DNA from: Variovorax sp. 54
Lineage (GTDB): Bacteria; Pseudomonadota; Gammaproteobacteria; Burkholderiales; Burkholderiaceae_C
NCBI RefSeq assembly: GCF_002754375.1
Contig: NZ_PEFF01000001.1
Span: 4,109,501-4,173,500 of the forward strand
Reading direction: 5' to 3'
Length of the DNA: 64,000 nt
Of this stretch, positions 44,459 to 54,614 are shown in pieces (position 1 is the stretch's first letter; every line of letters begins with the position of its first letter). A model generated the notes under the pieces. That model saw nothing but the letters and a program-made list of their open reading frames with translations. It was not told where the DNA came from and ran no database searches. The position numbers were made by a program, and so were the translations under genes.

Positions 44459-45688
44459 ATGCCCAAAGAATACAAAGACCTGGTCGTAGGCCTGGACATC
44501 GGAACCGCCAAGGTGATGGTGGTCGTGGCCGAGGTGCTGCAAGGCGGCGAGCTCAAGCTGGCCGGCCTGGGCATCGCGCCCAGCAACGGCCTCAAGCGCG
44601 GCGTCGTGGTGAACATCGACGCCACCGTGCAGAGCATCCAGCAGGCGCTGAAAGAAGCCGAGCTGATGGCCGACTGCAAGATCAGTCGCGTCTACACCGG
44701 CATCACCGGCAGCCACATCCGCGGCATCAATTCGAGCGGCATGGTGGCGGTGAAGGACAAGGAAGTCACGCCCGCCGACGTGGCCCGCGTGGTCGAGACG
44801 GCGCGCGCCATCAACATCTCGAGCGACCAGCGTTTGCTGCTGGTGGAGCCGCAGGAGTTCGTGATCGACGGCCAGGACGTGAAGGAGCCGATCGGCATGA
44901 GCGGCATGCGCCTGGAGGCCAAGGTGCACATCGTGACCGGCGCGCAGAGCGCGGCCGAGAACATCATCAAGTGCGTGCGCCGCTGCGGCCTCGAGGTCGA
45001 CCAGCTGATGCTGAACCCGCTGGCCTCGAGCCAGGCGGTGCTGACCGAAGACGAGCGCGAACTCGGCGTGGTGCTGGTCGACATCGGCGCGGGCACCACC
45101 GACGTGGCGATCTTCACCAACGGCGCGATCCGCCACACGGCCGTGATTCCGATCGCGGGCGACCTCATCACGAGCGACATCGCGATGGCCCTGCGCACGC
45201 CCACCAAGGACGCGGAGGACATCAAGGTCGAGCACGGCTACGCCAAGCAGCTGCTGGCCGACCCTGAATCGCAGGTCGAAGTCCCCGGCCTTGGCGATCG
45301 CGGCCCGCGCATGTTGAGCAAGCAGGCGCTTGCCGGCGTGATCGAGCCGCGCATCGAAGAAATCTTCTCGCTGGTGCAGCAGGTGGTGCGCGAGTCGGGC
45401 TACGAGGAAGTGCTGTCTTCCGGTGTGGTGTTGACCGGCGGCAGCGCCGTCATGCCCGGCATGGTCGAGCTCGGTGAAGACATCTTCCTGAAGCCCGTGC
45501 GTCGCGGCATTCCGAAGTACTCGAGCGCGCTCTCGGACATGGTGGCGCAGCCGCGCGCGGCCACCGTGATGGGCCTGCTCGAAGAGGCACGTTTTGCACG
45601 CATGCGTGGTTTCAAGGTCGCACAGAAGAACGGGTCCGTAAAGACTGCGTTCGGACGTTTCAAGGACTTCATCGTGGGGAACTTCTGA
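44459..45688 (+). CDS. ftsA: Cell division protein FtsA
   Basis: 409 residues. Actin-fold ATPase that tethers FtsZ to the membrane. VVGLDIGTAKVMVVVAE is the first phosphate-binding loop, DIGAGTTDVAIF the second, and VVLTGGSAVMPGM the adenosine motif. The C-terminal amphipathic membrane-targeting helix is seen as FGRFKDFIVGNF. ATG 44459 gives the conserved start MPKEYKDL. A 169-base gap separates it from ftsZ. Confidence 0.97.
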   Translation: MPKEYKDLVVGLDIGTAKVMVVVAEVLQGGELKLAGLGIAPSNGLKRGVVVNIDATVQSIQQALKEAELMADCKISRVYTGITGSHIRGINSSGMVAVKDKEVTPADVARVVETARAINISSDQRLLLVEPQEFVIDGQDVKEPIGMSGMRLEAKVHIVTGAQSAAENIIKCVRRCGLEVDQLMLNPLASSQAVLTEDERELGVVLVDIGAGTTDVAIFTNGAIRHTAVIPIAGDLITSDIAMALRTPTKDAEDIKVEHGYAKQLLADPESQVEVPGLGDRGPRMLSKQALAGVIEPRIEEIFSLVQQVVRESGYEEVLSSGVVLTGGSAVMPGMVELGEDIFLKPVRRGIPKYSSALSDMVAQPRAATVMGLLEEARFARMRGFKVAQKNGSVKTAFGRFKDFIVGNF

Positions 45689-45857
45689 CCATGAACCACT
45701 CCCCACTCTGGCTCGCACGCGCGGGTCCTCGGCTGCATTTCAACGAGCGATGGCGACGCACCGGTCCACCATCGCGACGGCGATCCCGTTGATCACGTCA
45801 GGCAGAAGAAATATTCATAGATACATAACGGCAACTGCAATATTCAAGGAGTTAGAA

Positions 45858-47072
45858 ATGACCATCGAAATGATCGAAGTCGAAGAATTCAACCAGGGCA
45901 CGCAGATCAAGGTGATCGGTGTCGGCGGCGGCGGTGGCAATGCGGTCGCCCACATGATGGAGCGTGGTGTGCAAGGCGTGCAGTTCGTTTGCGCCAACAC
46001 CGACGCGCAAGCCCTGCAACGCAGCAACGCGCACAAGAACATCCAACTGGGCATCAGCGGCCTGGGCGCCGGCAGCAAGCCCGAGAAGGGCCGTGACGCG
46101 GCCGAAGCCGCGGTGGACGACATTCGCGCCGCCATCGACGGCGCGCACATGCTGTTCATCACGGCCGGCATGGGCGGCGGCACCGGCACCGGCGCGGCGC
46201 CCGTGATCGCGCGCGTGGCCAAGGAAATGGGCATCCTCACCGTGGGCGTGGTGACCAAGCCCTTCGACTGGGAAGGCGGTCGCCGCATGACCAACGCCGA
46301 CGCCGGCCTGGCCGAGCTCGAAGCCAACGTCGACTCGCTGATCGTGGTGCTCAACGAGAAGCTGCTCGACGTGCTGGGTGAAGACATCACGCAGGACGAA
46401 GCCTTCGCGCACGCCAACGACGTGCTGAAGAACGCCGTCGGCGGTATCTCGGAAATCATCAACGAGTACGGCGGCGTGAACGTCGACTTCGAAGACGTGC
46501 GCACCGTGATGGGCGAACCCGGCAAGGCCATGATGGGCACGGCCGCGGCTGCAGGCCCGGACCGCGCGCGCATCGCCGCCGAACAGGCCGTGGCCTGCCC
46601 GCTGCTCGAAGGCATCGACCTCTCGGGCGCCAAGGGCGTGCTGGTGCTGGTGACGGCATCGAAGGGTTCGCTGAAGCTGAACGAGTCGAAGCTCGCGATG
46701 AACACCATCCGCGCCTACGCCTCGCCGGACGCGCACGTGATCTACGGCGCCGCCTACGACGAAAGCCTGGGCGACCAGATGCGCGTCACGGTGGTGGCCA
46801 CGGGTCTGTCGCGTGCCGACGCACGCCGCCAGGCCCCGACGCTCGAAGTGATCCGCACCGGCACCGACAACATCCCGTTCACCGTGCCGACGCTCGGCGG
46901 CATGGGCCACGCGGGTGGTGGTTCGGGCAGCCAGCCCAACTACGACGGCATGGCCGTGCCCAGCGTGTGGCGCACCAACCGCACGATGGCCGCCGCCAAG
47001 GTCGACGCGCTGTCGTCGGGTGGCATGGACGACTTCGAAATCCCTGCATTCCTGCGCCGTCAAGCAGATTGA
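45858..47072 (+). CDS. ftsZ: Cell division GTPase FtsZ
   Basis: 404 residues. Tubulin homologue forming the division ring. VIGVGGGGGNAVAHMM and the GTP-binding GGGTGTGAAPVIA are intact, as is the T7 loop NVDFEDVRTVM that completes the active site in polymers. The C-terminal conserved peptide DDFEIPAFLRRQAD, which binds FtsA and ZipA, ends the protein after a short linker. AAGGAG (45846-45851) sets ATG 45858. The gap before it probably has its own promoter, as ftsZ often does. A strong terminator follows. Confidence 0.98.
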   Translation: MTIEMIEVEEFNQGTQIKVIGVGGGGGNAVAHMMERGVQGVQFVCANTDAQALQRSNAHKNIQLGISGLGAGSKPEKGRDAAEAAVDDIRAAIDGAHMLFITAGMGGGTGTGAAPVIARVAKEMGILTVGVVTKPFDWEGGRRMTNADAGLAELEANVDSLIVVLNEKLLDVLGEDITQDEAFAHANDVLKNAVGGISEIINEYGGVNVDFEDVRTVMGEPGKAMMGTAAAAGPDRARIAAEQAVACPLLEGIDLSGAKGVLVLVTASKGSLKLNESKLAMNTIRAYASPDAHVIYGAAYDESLGDQMRVTVVATGLSRADARRQAPTLEVIRTGTDNIPFTVPTLGGMGHAGGGSGSQPNYDGMAVPSVWRTNRTMAAAKVDALSSGGMDDFEIPAFLRRQAD

Positions 47073-47187
47073 CCGCAGGCCACTGAACGCAGAGGGCACG
47101 AGGGTTCGCAAGGGGACGGGGAAGACCTGAAAGGGACTGCCCCCCGGCTCTAGGCGCTGCGTTCACCTCGTGCCCCTTGCGTCCACC

Positions 47188-47212
47188 GCCGGGGGCTCCC
47201 CGGCTTTTTTTT
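47188..47212 (+). terminator. Rho-independent terminator after ftsZ
   Basis: GCCGGGG (47188-47194), loop GCT, CCCCGGC (47198-47204), then eight T (47205-47212). It closes the dcw operon, leaving 85 bases for a separate lpxC promoter. Confidence 0.9.
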
Positions 47213-47297
47213 GTGCGCTTTCTTTTTTGACCGGTCCATGTCTATCGCGGCCATAGCCAGGGGAATAGGGCGTCACGGTCGCAGTCCGCCTAAAATC

Positions 47298-48227
47298 ATG
47301 GGCGTGCTGCAACAACGAACCCTCAAGTCGATCAGCCGCGCCGTGGGCGTGGGGCTTCACAGCGGCCAACGCGTGGAGCTGACCCTGCGACCGGCCCCGG
47401 CCGACACGGGCATCGTGTTCCGCCGTGTCGACCTGCCCGAGCCGGTCGAGATCCGCATGACCGCCGAATCGGTCACCGACACGCGCCTGGCGTCCACCGT
47501 CTCCACGGGCGGCGCCAAGGTGCAGACGGTCGAACACATCATGTCCGCCTGCGCGGGCCTGGGCATCGACAACCTCTACATCGACATCACGGCCGACGAA
47601 GTGCCGATCCTCGACGGGTCGGCCTCGTCCTTCGTGTTCCTGCTGCAAAGCGCGGGCATCGAACTGCAGAAGGCGCCGCGCCGCTTCATCCGCGTGCTGC
47701 GCAAGGTCGAGGTGCGCGAAGGCGAGGGCGCCAACGAGAAGTGGGCGAGCCTGGAGCCGTACCACGGCTTCAAGCTGAGCTTCGAGATCGACTTCGACCA
47801 CCGCGTCGTCAACTCCACCGGCCAGCGCGTGGAGTTCGACCTGGGCACCGACTCGTACAGCCGCGACATCGCGCGTGCGCGCACCTTCGGCTTCACCAAA
47901 GAGGTCGAGTACATGCGCAGCAAGGGCCTCGCGCTCGGCGGCGGCCTGGACAACGCCATCGTCATGGACGACACCAAGGTGCTCAATGCCGGTGGCCTGC
48001 GCTACGACGACGAGTTCGTGAAGCACAAGATCCTCGACGCCATGGGCGACCTGTACATCATCGGCAAGCCGCTGCTGGCCGCGTACACCGCGTTCCGCTC
48101 GGGCCATGCGCTCAACAACAAGCTGCTGCGCGAACTGCTCTCGCACAGCGACGCCTACGAGGTCGTGACCTTCGAAGACGAGAAGCGCGCACCGCGCGGC
48201 TTCGGCGAAGTGGCGCGGGCCTGGTAA
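47298..48227 (+). CDS. lpxC: UDP-3-O-acyl-GlcNAc deacetylase LpxC
   Basis: 309 residues. Zinc enzyme for the committed step of lipid A synthesis, showing a Gram-negative outer membrane. The start [19 protein letters not shown] is conserved; zinc ligands are in [10 protein letters not shown] (first His) and [14 protein letters not shown] (His and Asp). [13 protein letters not shown] and SGHALNN are further family segments. The position after ftsZ is conserved, but the terminator indicates separate transcription. An earlier in-frame start at 47211 would run through the terminator and was rejected. Confidence 0.97.
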   Translation: MGVLQQRTLKSISRAVGVGLHSGQRVELTLRPAPADTGIVFRRVDLPEPVEIRMTAESVTDTRLASTVSTGGAKVQTVEHIMSACAGLGIDNLYIDITADEVPILDGSASSFVFLLQSAGIELQKAPRRFIRVLRKVEVREGEGANEKWASLEPYHGFKLSFEIDFDHRVVNSTGQRVEFDLGTDSYSRDIARARTFGFTKEVEYMRSKGLALGGGLDNAIVMDDTKVLNAGGLRYDDEFVKHKILDAMGDLYIIGKPLLAAYTAFRSGHALNNKLLRELLSHSDAYEVVTFEDEKRAPRGFGEVARAW

Positions 48228-48246
48228 GCGGCGCGCGCTTTTTCCG

Positions 48247-48423
48247 ATGCTTCTCTTTCGCTGGGCCATCCTGCTGCTTCTGCTGGTGGCGGGCGTGTCC
48301 TTCGCGTTCTACGCGGGCACGGGGCAGGTCAAGTACCGCCGCTTCGGTTGGACCGTGTTCAAGTGGACGGTGCTGGCGGCACTGGGCTTCTTCGCCGTGC
48401 TGATCGCTGAACGCGTCGCGTAG
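48247..48423 (+). CDS. Small two-helix membrane protein
   Basis: 58 residues, found by reading the gap after lpxC. Starts MLLFRWAILLLLLVAGVSF, has a short polar loop (YAGTGQVKYRRFGW) and a second helix (TVLAALGFFAVLIAE). Host-like codon use and two clear membrane helices make it a plausible gene, 19 bases after lpxC on the same strand. No known family is recognised; an inner-membrane location is inferred. Confidence 0.6.
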   Translation: MLLFRWAILLLLLVAGVSFAFYAGTGQVKYRRFGWTVFKWTVLAALGFFAVLIAERVA

Positions 48424-48433
48424 CGCCAGCCGT

Positions 48434-49381
48434 TCAATCGACCAGGGCCTGCAAGGCCTGCACCTGCTGCGCGAGCAGCGGCCCCTTGCGGTGCGCGGGC
48501 ACCAGCAACATCAACGTGTCTCCCAGTGCCTTCGGCCGCCCCCAGGGCGCGTGCAGCCGGCCCTTCTCGAGCAGTGGCGCCACCAGCCGCTCGCGACCCA
48601 TCAGCACCCCTTCGCCATCGAGCGCGGCCTGCAGCGCGAGGCTGTAGAGCGAGAAATCCGGGCCAGCGGCCAGCGCATCGGCCTCGGTCGAGGTGGTGCC
48701 GGGGCGCACGGTCTGCAGCCAGCGCGACCAGTCGTCGCGCCACACCGTGTCGTGCAGGCCGCCGCAGCGCGCGAGCACGTCGATGAGGTCGTCGAGCGGG
48801 CGCGGGCGTCCGCTGTCGAGCAATGGCCGCACGCGCGGGCTGCACACGGGCACGAGGCGGTCGCGCGCGAGCGGGATGCCCGTCGCGCCGACGGCAGCCT
48901 CGGCGCCGCGCGCATAGAACAGCCCGAGATCGAAGGGCTCGCGACGGAAGTTCGGCGGCTGCTCCAGCGCCGTCACCGACACCTGCACGCCGGGCAGCGC
49001 GGCCTTCAGCCGCGAGAGCCGCGGCGACAGCCACAGCTGCGCCATGGCCGGCAGGGCCGCCACCTGCAGCGTGCTGCGGCGCGCAGCGGTCTGGGTTTCC
49101 TGGCGCAGCGCCTGCACCGCGAGGCCGAGTTGGTCGACCGCCGCACTGAGCGCAGGCAGCGCACGCCGGCCGTGCGCGCTGAGCCGGATGCCCTGGCTGT
49201 GCCGCTCGAACAGCGCACCGCCGGCCCAGGTTTCGAGCGCCTTGATCTGCTGCGCGACGGCAGCGGGCGTCACGAAGAGTTCCTCGGCCGCCCGCGCGAA
49301 GCTGCCGTGGCGCGCCGCAGCCTCGAAGGCACGCACGGCCGTGTGCGGTGGCAGGCGAGGGCGGGGTGGGGCGAGGGACAT
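48434..49381 (-). CDS. LysR-family transcriptional regulator (GcvA-like)
   Basis: 315 residues. Winged helix-turn-helix at the N-terminus: AVRAFEAAARHGSFARAAEE and LFVTPAAVAQQIKALETWAG, with LFERHSQGIRLSAHGRR closing it, followed by the effector domain. LPPHTAVRAFEAAARHGSF is typical of the GcvA subgroup, whose founding member controls glycine cleavage; that suits its divergent partner, an SHMT-like enzyme, 107 bases away. ATG 49381 chosen as the conserved start; longer upstream frames run antisense into the partner gene. No clear T-N11-A palindrome was found in the gap. Confidence 0.9.
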   Translation of the reverse strand: MSLAPPRPRLPPHTAVRAFEAAARHGSFARAAEELFVTPAAVAQQIKALETWAGGALFERHSQGIRLSAHGRRALPALSAAVDQLGLAVQALRQETQTAARRSTLQVAALPAMAQLWLSPRLSRLKAALPGVQVSVTALEQPPNFRREPFDLGLFYARGAEAAVGATGIPLARDRLVPVCSPRVRPLLDSGRPRPLDDLIDVLARCGGLHDTVWRDDWSRWLQTVRPGTTSTEADALAAGPDFSLYSLALQAALDGEGVLMGRERLVAPLLEKGRLHAPWGRPKALGDTLMLLVPAHRKGPLLAQQVQALQALVD

Positions 49382-49488
49382 GAGGTACAGGCCAAGTTTT
49401 TCTAGGGCTCGGGACCAGTTTATCCATGTTGCCCGCGAAGGCACGCGGCGCGACCATGCGGTCATTCCTTTCCTCAGCGAGACACCGC

Positions 49489-50811
49489 ATGCCCGCAGCC
49501 CTTCACCGCCGTTCTTGGGTTCCCGCCGCCAGCGAGGACCACGTGCTCGCCATTGCCGCCGACGCCGCCGCACGCGATGCGGCGGGGGTGGCCGCCGAGA
49601 TCGAACGCCTCGTGGCCGACAACCACCGCATCCACGACATCGACGGGCTGAACCTCAACCCCGCCACCAACGTGATGAACCCCGCCGCCGAGGCGCTGCT
49701 GTCGCGCGGGCTGGGCTCGCGTCCGTCGCTGGGCTATCCCGGCGACAAGTACGAGATGGGGCTGGACGCCATCGAGCGCATCGAGGTCGTCGCCGCCGAG
49801 CTGGCGGCCGAGGTGTTCGGCGCGCGCTTCGCCGAGGTGCGCGTGAGTTCGGGCGCGTTGTCGAACCTCTACGTGTTCATGGCGACCTGCCAGCCCGGCG
49901 ACACGATCATCGCGCCGCCGGCCGCCATCGGCGGCCACGTGACGCACCACGCAGCGGGCGCGGCCGGGCGCTACGGCCTGAAGACCGTGCCGGCGCCGGT
50001 CGATGCCGACGGCTACTCGGTCGACGTGGTCGCGCTGGCGAAGCTCGCGCGCGAGGTGAAGCCCAAGCTCATCACCATCGGCGGCAGCCTGAACCTGTTC
50101 CCGCACCCGGTGTCCGCGATCCGCGAGGTGGCCGACAGCGTGGGCGCGAAGCTGCTGTTCGATGCCGCGCATCTCTCGGGTATGGTGGCCGGCAAGGCCT
50201 GGCCGCAGCCGCTCGAAGAAGGCGCGCATGCGATCACCATGAGCACCTACAAGAGCCTGGGCGGCCCGGCCGGCGGGCTGATCGTGTCGAACGATGCAGC
50301 GCTGATGGAGCGCATCGACGCCATTGCCTACCCCGGCCTCACGGCCAACTCGGATGCGGGTCGCACGGCGGCGCTGGCCCGCGGGCTGCTCGACTGGAAG
50401 GTGCACGGCGTGGCCTATGCGGCAGCGATGCGCGACACCGCGCAGGCGCTCGCACGTGCGCTCGATGCCGAAGGCCTGCCCGTGTTCGCGAAGGCGCGCG
50501 GCTTCACGCAGTCGCACCAGTTCGCGCTCGAGGCCGCGCGCTGGGGCGGTGGGCAACGCGCCGCGAAGCAGCTCGCTCAGGGCGGCCTGCTGGCCTGCGG
50601 CATCGGCCTGCCGATCGCGCCGGTCGACGGCGACATCAACGGCCTGCGCCTGGGCGTGCCCGAGATCGTGCGGCTGGGCTTCACGCCCGAGGACATGCCG
50701 CAACTGGCCAATTGGATCGCGCGGGCGCTGGCCGGCGATGCATCCGCCGTGGCCCTCGAGGTGCGCGAACGCCGTCGGCGCCTGGGCGACCTGCGCTACA
50801 TCGTGCGCTGA
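49489..50811 (+). CDS. SHMT-like PLP-dependent enzyme (possible hydroxymethyltransferase or aldolase)
   Basis: 440 residues, fold type I PLP enzyme of the serine hydroxymethyltransferase family. NLNPATNVMNPAAEALLS and GYPGDKYEMGLDAIE match the substrate region of SHMT; GGHVTHH carries the ring-stacking histidine; the PLP lysine is in TMSTYKSLGGPAGG. Canonical SHMT has TTHKTLRGPRGG there, so the His before Lys is Tyr and the Arg of GPRGG is Ala; YAEGYPG is also changed to PSLGYPG. These differences argue against ordinary GlyA; an alpha-methylserine aldolase or similar, known from Variovorax, is possible. Divergent from a GcvA-like LysR regulator. ATG 49489 or the in-frame 49456. Confidence 0.7.
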   Translation: MPAALHRRSWVPAASEDHVLAIAADAAARDAAGVAAEIERLVADNHRIHDIDGLNLNPATNVMNPAAEALLSRGLGSRPSLGYPGDKYEMGLDAIERIEVVAAELAAEVFGARFAEVRVSSGALSNLYVFMATCQPGDTIIAPPAAIGGHVTHHAAGAAGRYGLKTVPAPVDADGYSVDVVALAKLAREVKPKLITIGGSLNLFPHPVSAIREVADSVGAKLLFDAAHLSGMVAGKAWPQPLEEGAHAITMSTYKSLGGPAGGLIVSNDAALMERIDAIAYPGLTANSDAGRTAALARGLLDWKVHGVAYAAAMRDTAQALARALDAEGLPVFAKARGFTQSHQFALEAARWGGGQRAAKQLAQGGLLACGIGLPIAPVDGDINGLRLGVPEIVRLGFTPEDMPQLANWIARALAGDASAVALEVRERRRRLGDLRYIVR

Positions 50812-50815
50812 AGCC

Positions 50816-51364
50816 TCAGCGCGAACGCCCTTGCCGGTAGGTGCCGGCGTGCGTCTTCGACAGCTCGGCCGCTTCTGCGAGCCGCGCCATCGAACGGCCG
50901 ACCTGTGCGTGCGTGATGGCAATGCCCAGCGCATCCGCCGCGTCGGCGCCCGGCAGGCCGGGCAGGTCGAGCAGGCGCTTCACCATCTCCTGCACCTGTG
51001 CCTTCGCGGCCTGGCCGTGGCCGGCCACGGCCTTCTTCATCTGCAGCGCTGTGTACTCGGCCACCGAGAGGTTGCAGTTCACCAGCGCCGTCACGCAGGC
51101 ACCGCGCGCCTGGCCCAGCAGCAGCGTCGACTGCGGGTTGACGTTGACGAAGATGATTTCGACCGCCGACGCATCGGGCTGGTAGCGCGCCGTGATCTCG
51201 CCGATGCCGTCGAACAGCACCTTCAGGCGTGCCGGCAGGTTGCCGCTGCCCAGGTGCCGGGTGCTGATGGTGCCGCTGGCCACGTAGCGCAGCGCATGGC
51301 CGTCCGCATCGACCACGCCGAAGCCGGTGGTCTGCAAACCGGGGTCGATGCCGAGAATCCGCAT
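50816..51364 (-). CDS. ruvC: Holliday junction endonuclease RuvC
   Basis: 182 residues. Resolves Holliday junctions with RuvAB during recombination repair. [18 protein letters not shown] contains the first catalytic Asp, [20 protein letters not shown] the Glu, and [16 protein letters not shown] the final acidic pair. Normal length. ATG 51364 is the conserved start. ruvA and ruvB are not adjacent here. It ends 4 bases from the convergent SHMT-like gene and is divergent from the TPR gene. Confidence 0.97.
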   Translation of the reverse strand: MRILGIDPGLQTTGFGVVDADGHALRYVASGTISTRHLGSGNLPARLKVLFDGIGEITARYQPDASAVEIIFVNVNPQSTLLLGQARGACVTALVNCNLSVAEYTALQMKKAVAGHGQAAKAQVQEMVKRLLDLPGLPGADAADALGIAITHAQVGRSMARLAEAAELSKTHAGTYRQGRSR

Positions 51365-51513
51365 GAAAAGGAAGCGTAAAGGCCTAAGCCCGGGTGAGGA
51401 AGGTTGAAGAAGGTGCGAATTCGTGCGGGATGCGTGGGTATCGCGGGCAGAATCCGCCCGGTTCTTGCATTCCGCCCCGCTCCGCGCGGGGCACGCCACA
51501 CAAGGAAGCGAAG

Positions 51514-53595
51514 GTGAATGTAGTCGAGTCCTCCGCAGAGCAGCAACTGACGCAACTGAACGACGCCCAGTCTCTGCTTGCGCGCCCGCAGCCTCCCGCC
51601 GAACGCGCCGCCGCGAGCTTTCGCCAGGCGGAGCTGTTGAGCGACCTCGGCCGCCGCCGCGAGGCGATCGCCGCCTGCAGCCAGTTGATCACCGAGTTCG
51701 GCGCGCTGTCCGACGCCGCCTTGGTCGTGCCCTGCTGCCAGGCGCTGCGGCTGCTTGCGCACGTGCTGCGCCAATTGCATCGCCCGGCCGATGCGCTGGC
51801 CACGCTCGACCGCCTCGTCGCCGCGCACGGCGCGCGCAGCGAGCCCGAGATCCGCGCACACATCGCCCACGCGCTCTACCAGCGCACCTGGCTCATCGAC
51901 GATGCCGCGGCGCGTTGCGAGGCCTGCGACTTCATGAGCGAGCAGCTCGATGCGCAGGCCGACACTGCGCTCGATGCGTGGCGGCTCGATGCGCGCCTGC
52001 TGAAGGCCGAGATCGAACACCACCGCGGCCTGCCGCAAGACGCATTGGCCACGCTCGAAACGGCCATCGAACGCTTCGAAGGCGGCACCGATCCCGGCGT
52101 GGTCCTGCGCGTGGCGCGGGCCCGGCTGGCCGCGGTGCTCAACCTGCGCGAGCTGGCGCAGCACACCCAGGCCCAGGTGCTGTGCCTGCAGGTGGCCGAC
52201 CCGATCGAGGCCGGGCTGGCCGATGCCGCGCCCGAGCTGCGGCTGGAAGGCGTTCGCGCGCTGGCCCTGTTCTTCGACGGCCTCGGACTCGACGAAGTCG
52301 CGCGCCGCGCCGAGCTGGTCGGTTGGCTGCTCGACCGCTACGGCCACGACGCCTCGGCGCAGGTGCGCCGCCTTGCGGCCGTGCGCGCCCATGACTGGGC
52401 TGTGGGGCTGCGCGATCAGGGTGACGGCGACGCCGCCCTGGCCGCCTGCGAGCGCCTGCTCGGCACCTTCGCCCGCGATGGCGACGCCGTGGTGCAGCGC
52501 ACCGTGGCCACCACCTTGCTGCACAAGGGCTTCGTGCTGCTCGATCTGCTGGGGCGGCCCGAGGCTGCGCTCGCGGTGTACGAGCCACTCGTGGCGCTGT
52601 CGCGCGACGGCGCCACGCCCGAACTGCGCGAGCTGCGCGTGAAGGCGACGGCCGGGCGCGAGGCCTGCCTGAAGCGGCTGCGCAAGTCCGGCGGGCTCGA
52701 GGCCGGCGAGCTGCCGGCCGAACTCTTCGATGCGGCATGCGACACCGTCCGTGAAGGCCGCAAGCTCGGTGACGCGGGCGCGTCGCGCGAGGCCATCGCG
52801 CGGTTCGACGAGGTGCTCGCGGCGCATGCCGCCTCGCCGCACCCGCTGATGCGCCGCCAGTGCGCGCGTGCCCTGTCGCACAAGACCTTCTGCCTGCTGG
52901 CGCTGGAACACTTCGCCGAGGTTGTCGAGGCCGCCGACGCGATGGACGCGCGCTACGGCGCCGATGCCTCCACCGAGATGCAGTCGCAGGTGGCGCTGTG
53001 CCTGCAATACAAGAGCACCGCGCTCGACCGCCTCGCGCGGCCCGCGGACGAGATGCGCGTGCACGACGAGATCGTTGCGCGCTGGGGCAACTCCGAGCTG
53101 CCCGACCTGCGTGCGCGCGTGGCCGGTGCTTTGTTCCGCAAGGGTGCCGTGCTGCGCCGCACTGGCCGGTTCGCCGAGGCCGTGGCCAGCTACGACGAGG
53201 TGATCGCGCGCACGGCGATGGCGCGCGACAGCGCCCTGCAGCTGTGGGCCGCCAAGTCGATGATCAACAAGGCCAAGGCCTTCGACAAGATGGACGACCT
53301 GCCAGGGCAGGCCAAGGCCTACCGCCTGCTCATCGCGCGCTTCGGCGAGTCGGGCGACGCGGCCTTGCGCGGGCGCGTCGCCAATGCCTGCGAATGGCTG
53401 GCCGAGGCCGAGGGCCGGCAGGGGCGGGTGGCGGCGCAGCGCGAGGCGCTCGAACAGGCGCTCGGGCGTTTCGGCACCGCGCTCTCGGCCGAGCAGCGCA
53501 CGCGGCTCAAGCGCGAGCTTCAGGCGCTGAAGACGAAGGCCTTGGGACGGCGCGCGAAGCAGGCCTTCGACCGGGTGGTGCTGCGCAAGGCGTGA
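51514..53595 (+). CDS. Large tetratricopeptide-repeat protein of unknown function
   Basis: 693 residues, no signal peptide or membrane segment. Made almost entirely of helix pairs spaced as TPR units: [59 protein letters not shown] and [30 protein letters not shown]. About ten or more repeats can be counted by eye. TPR arrays bind peptides or partner proteins, but no catalytic domain is present and the partner is unknown. GTG 51514 follows AAGGAAGCG. Convergent with cdsA, 22 bases away; divergent from ruvC. Confidence 0.7.
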   Translation: MNVVESSAEQQLTQLNDAQSLLARPQPPAERAAASFRQAELLSDLGRRREAIAACSQLITEFGALSDAALVVPCCQALRLLAHVLRQLHRPADALATLDRLVAAHGARSEPEIRAHIAHALYQRTWLIDDAAARCEACDFMSEQLDAQADTALDAWRLDARLLKAEIEHHRGLPQDALATLETAIERFEGGTDPGVVLRVARARLAAVLNLRELAQHTQAQVLCLQVADPIEAGLADAAPELRLEGVRALALFFDGLGLDEVARRAELVGWLLDRYGHDASAQVRRLAAVRAHDWAVGLRDQGDGDAALAACERLLGTFARDGDAVVQRTVATTLLHKGFVLLDLLGRPEAALAVYEPLVALSRDGATPELRELRVKATAGREACLKRLRKSGGLEAGELPAELFDAACDTVREGRKLGDAGASREAIARFDEVLAAHAASPHPLMRRQCARALSHKTFCLLALEHFAEVVEAADAMDARYGADASTEMQSQVALCLQYKSTALDRLARPADEMRVHDEIVARWGNSELPDLRARVAGALFRKGAVLRRTGRFAEAVASYDEVIARTAMARDSALQLWAAKSMINKAKAFDKMDDLPGQAKAYRLLIARFGESGDAALRGRVANACEWLAEAEGRQGRVAAQREALEQALGRFGTALSAEQRTRLKRELQALKTKALGRRAKQAFDRVVLRKA

Positions 53596-53617
53596 CGGCC
53601 GCTGTCCGCCCGGTGCT

Positions 53618-54607
53618 TCAGACGTTGAAGTACCAGCGGATCGAATGGAAGAAGATCGGCGCCGCGAAGCACAGCGCATCGACGCGGTCGAGCAGGCCGT
53701 TGGCGCCGGTCACGCCCACGCCCTTCTGGCCCCAGTTCGGAATGCCGCGGTCGCGCTTGAGCGCCTTCATCACGAGGTGGCCCATCGAGCCCGCGACGCA
53801 GGCAATGATCGACACCGCGAGCGCCTGCCCGAACTTGAACGGCGTGATGAACGAGAACAGCGCACCCACCAGGCTGGCCACGACGATGCCGATGCCCCAG
53901 CTGGTCCAGTTGAAGCTGCGGCTCACGTTCGGCGCAAACGGCGTGCGCTGCATGCGCCGCGAGATCAGGTGCTGCACCAGCACCGAGGTCTGCACCACGA
54001 TCACCAGGAAGAACACGAGGAAGGCGCTCTTGCCTTCGTAGCCCGGGAAGGTCAGCAGCAGCAGCGCGGGCACGTGGCTCATGCCGTACACGCAGACCAT
54101 GATGCCCCACTGCAGCTTGGCGTTGCGCTCGAGAAAATGGCTGGGGTCGTTCGCCAGCGCACTCGCCACCGGAATGGCGAGGAACACGTAGACCGGGATG
54201 AACACCGTGAACAGGTCGAAGCGCGCCGTGGCCACCAGCCAGAACTGGATCGGCAGCACCACGAAGAACGCGAGGATCAGGCTGCGGTGGTCGCCACGCC
54301 GCGTCGGCGAGAGCGTGATGAACTCGCGCAGCGCAAAGAACGAGATCAGCGCGAACAGCACGGTGGCCACCGTTTCGCCCAGCGCCCAGCCGATCCAGAA
54401 CACGATCACCATGAACCAGGTGGTGCCCAGCAGCGCGCGCACATGCGCCAGCTCGACCTGCCACGACGCGTCGTGCACCGGGTTGCGCCGCTCCTTGAAG
54501 CTCAGGAAGAAGACGGTGGTGCTCACGATGACGAGCAGGCCGAAGACGATCAGGAAAAGGGCCGCGACCTGCTGGGTCGGGCTGAGGCTGCGCAGGAACT
54601 GGTTCAT
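53618..54607 (-). CDS. cdsA: CdsA-family phosphatidate cytidylyltransferase
   Basis: 329 residues, about nine membrane helices. The CDP-diglyceride synthase signature near the C-terminus reads ALKRDRGIPNWGQKGVGVTG then GLLDRVDAL; it retains KR and the LDRxD end but has PNWG where most members have KDFG, so a usual metal-binding Asp is Asn. Activity is therefore probable rather than certain; it may be a second CdsA paralogue. It makes CDP-diacylglycerol from the phosphatidate produced by the acyltransferase encoded 7 bases upstream on the same strand, so the pair forms two consecutive steps. Convergent with the TPR gene. Confidence 0.8.
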   Translation of the reverse strand: MNQFLRSLSPTQQVAALFLIVFGLLVIVSTTVFFLSFKERRNPVHDASWQVELAHVRALLGTTWFMVIVFWIGWALGETVATVLFALISFFALREFITLSPTRRGDHRSLILAFFVVLPIQFWLVATARFDLFTVFIPVYVFLAIPVASALANDPSHFLERNAKLQWGIMVCVYGMSHVPALLLLTFPGYEGKSAFLVFFLVIVVQTSVLVQHLISRRMQRTPFAPNVSRSFNWTSWGIGIVVASLVGALFSFITPFKFGQALAVSIIACVAGSMGHLVMKALKRDRGIPNWGQKGVGVTGANGLLDRVDALCFAAPIFFHSIRWYFNV

Positions 54608-54614
54608 ACCTTTT

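Noticed and set aside
47211..47297. N-terminal extension of LpxC
   Set aside because: The in-frame extension starts within the T run of the ftsZ terminator; the conserved LpxC start at 47298 is preferred.
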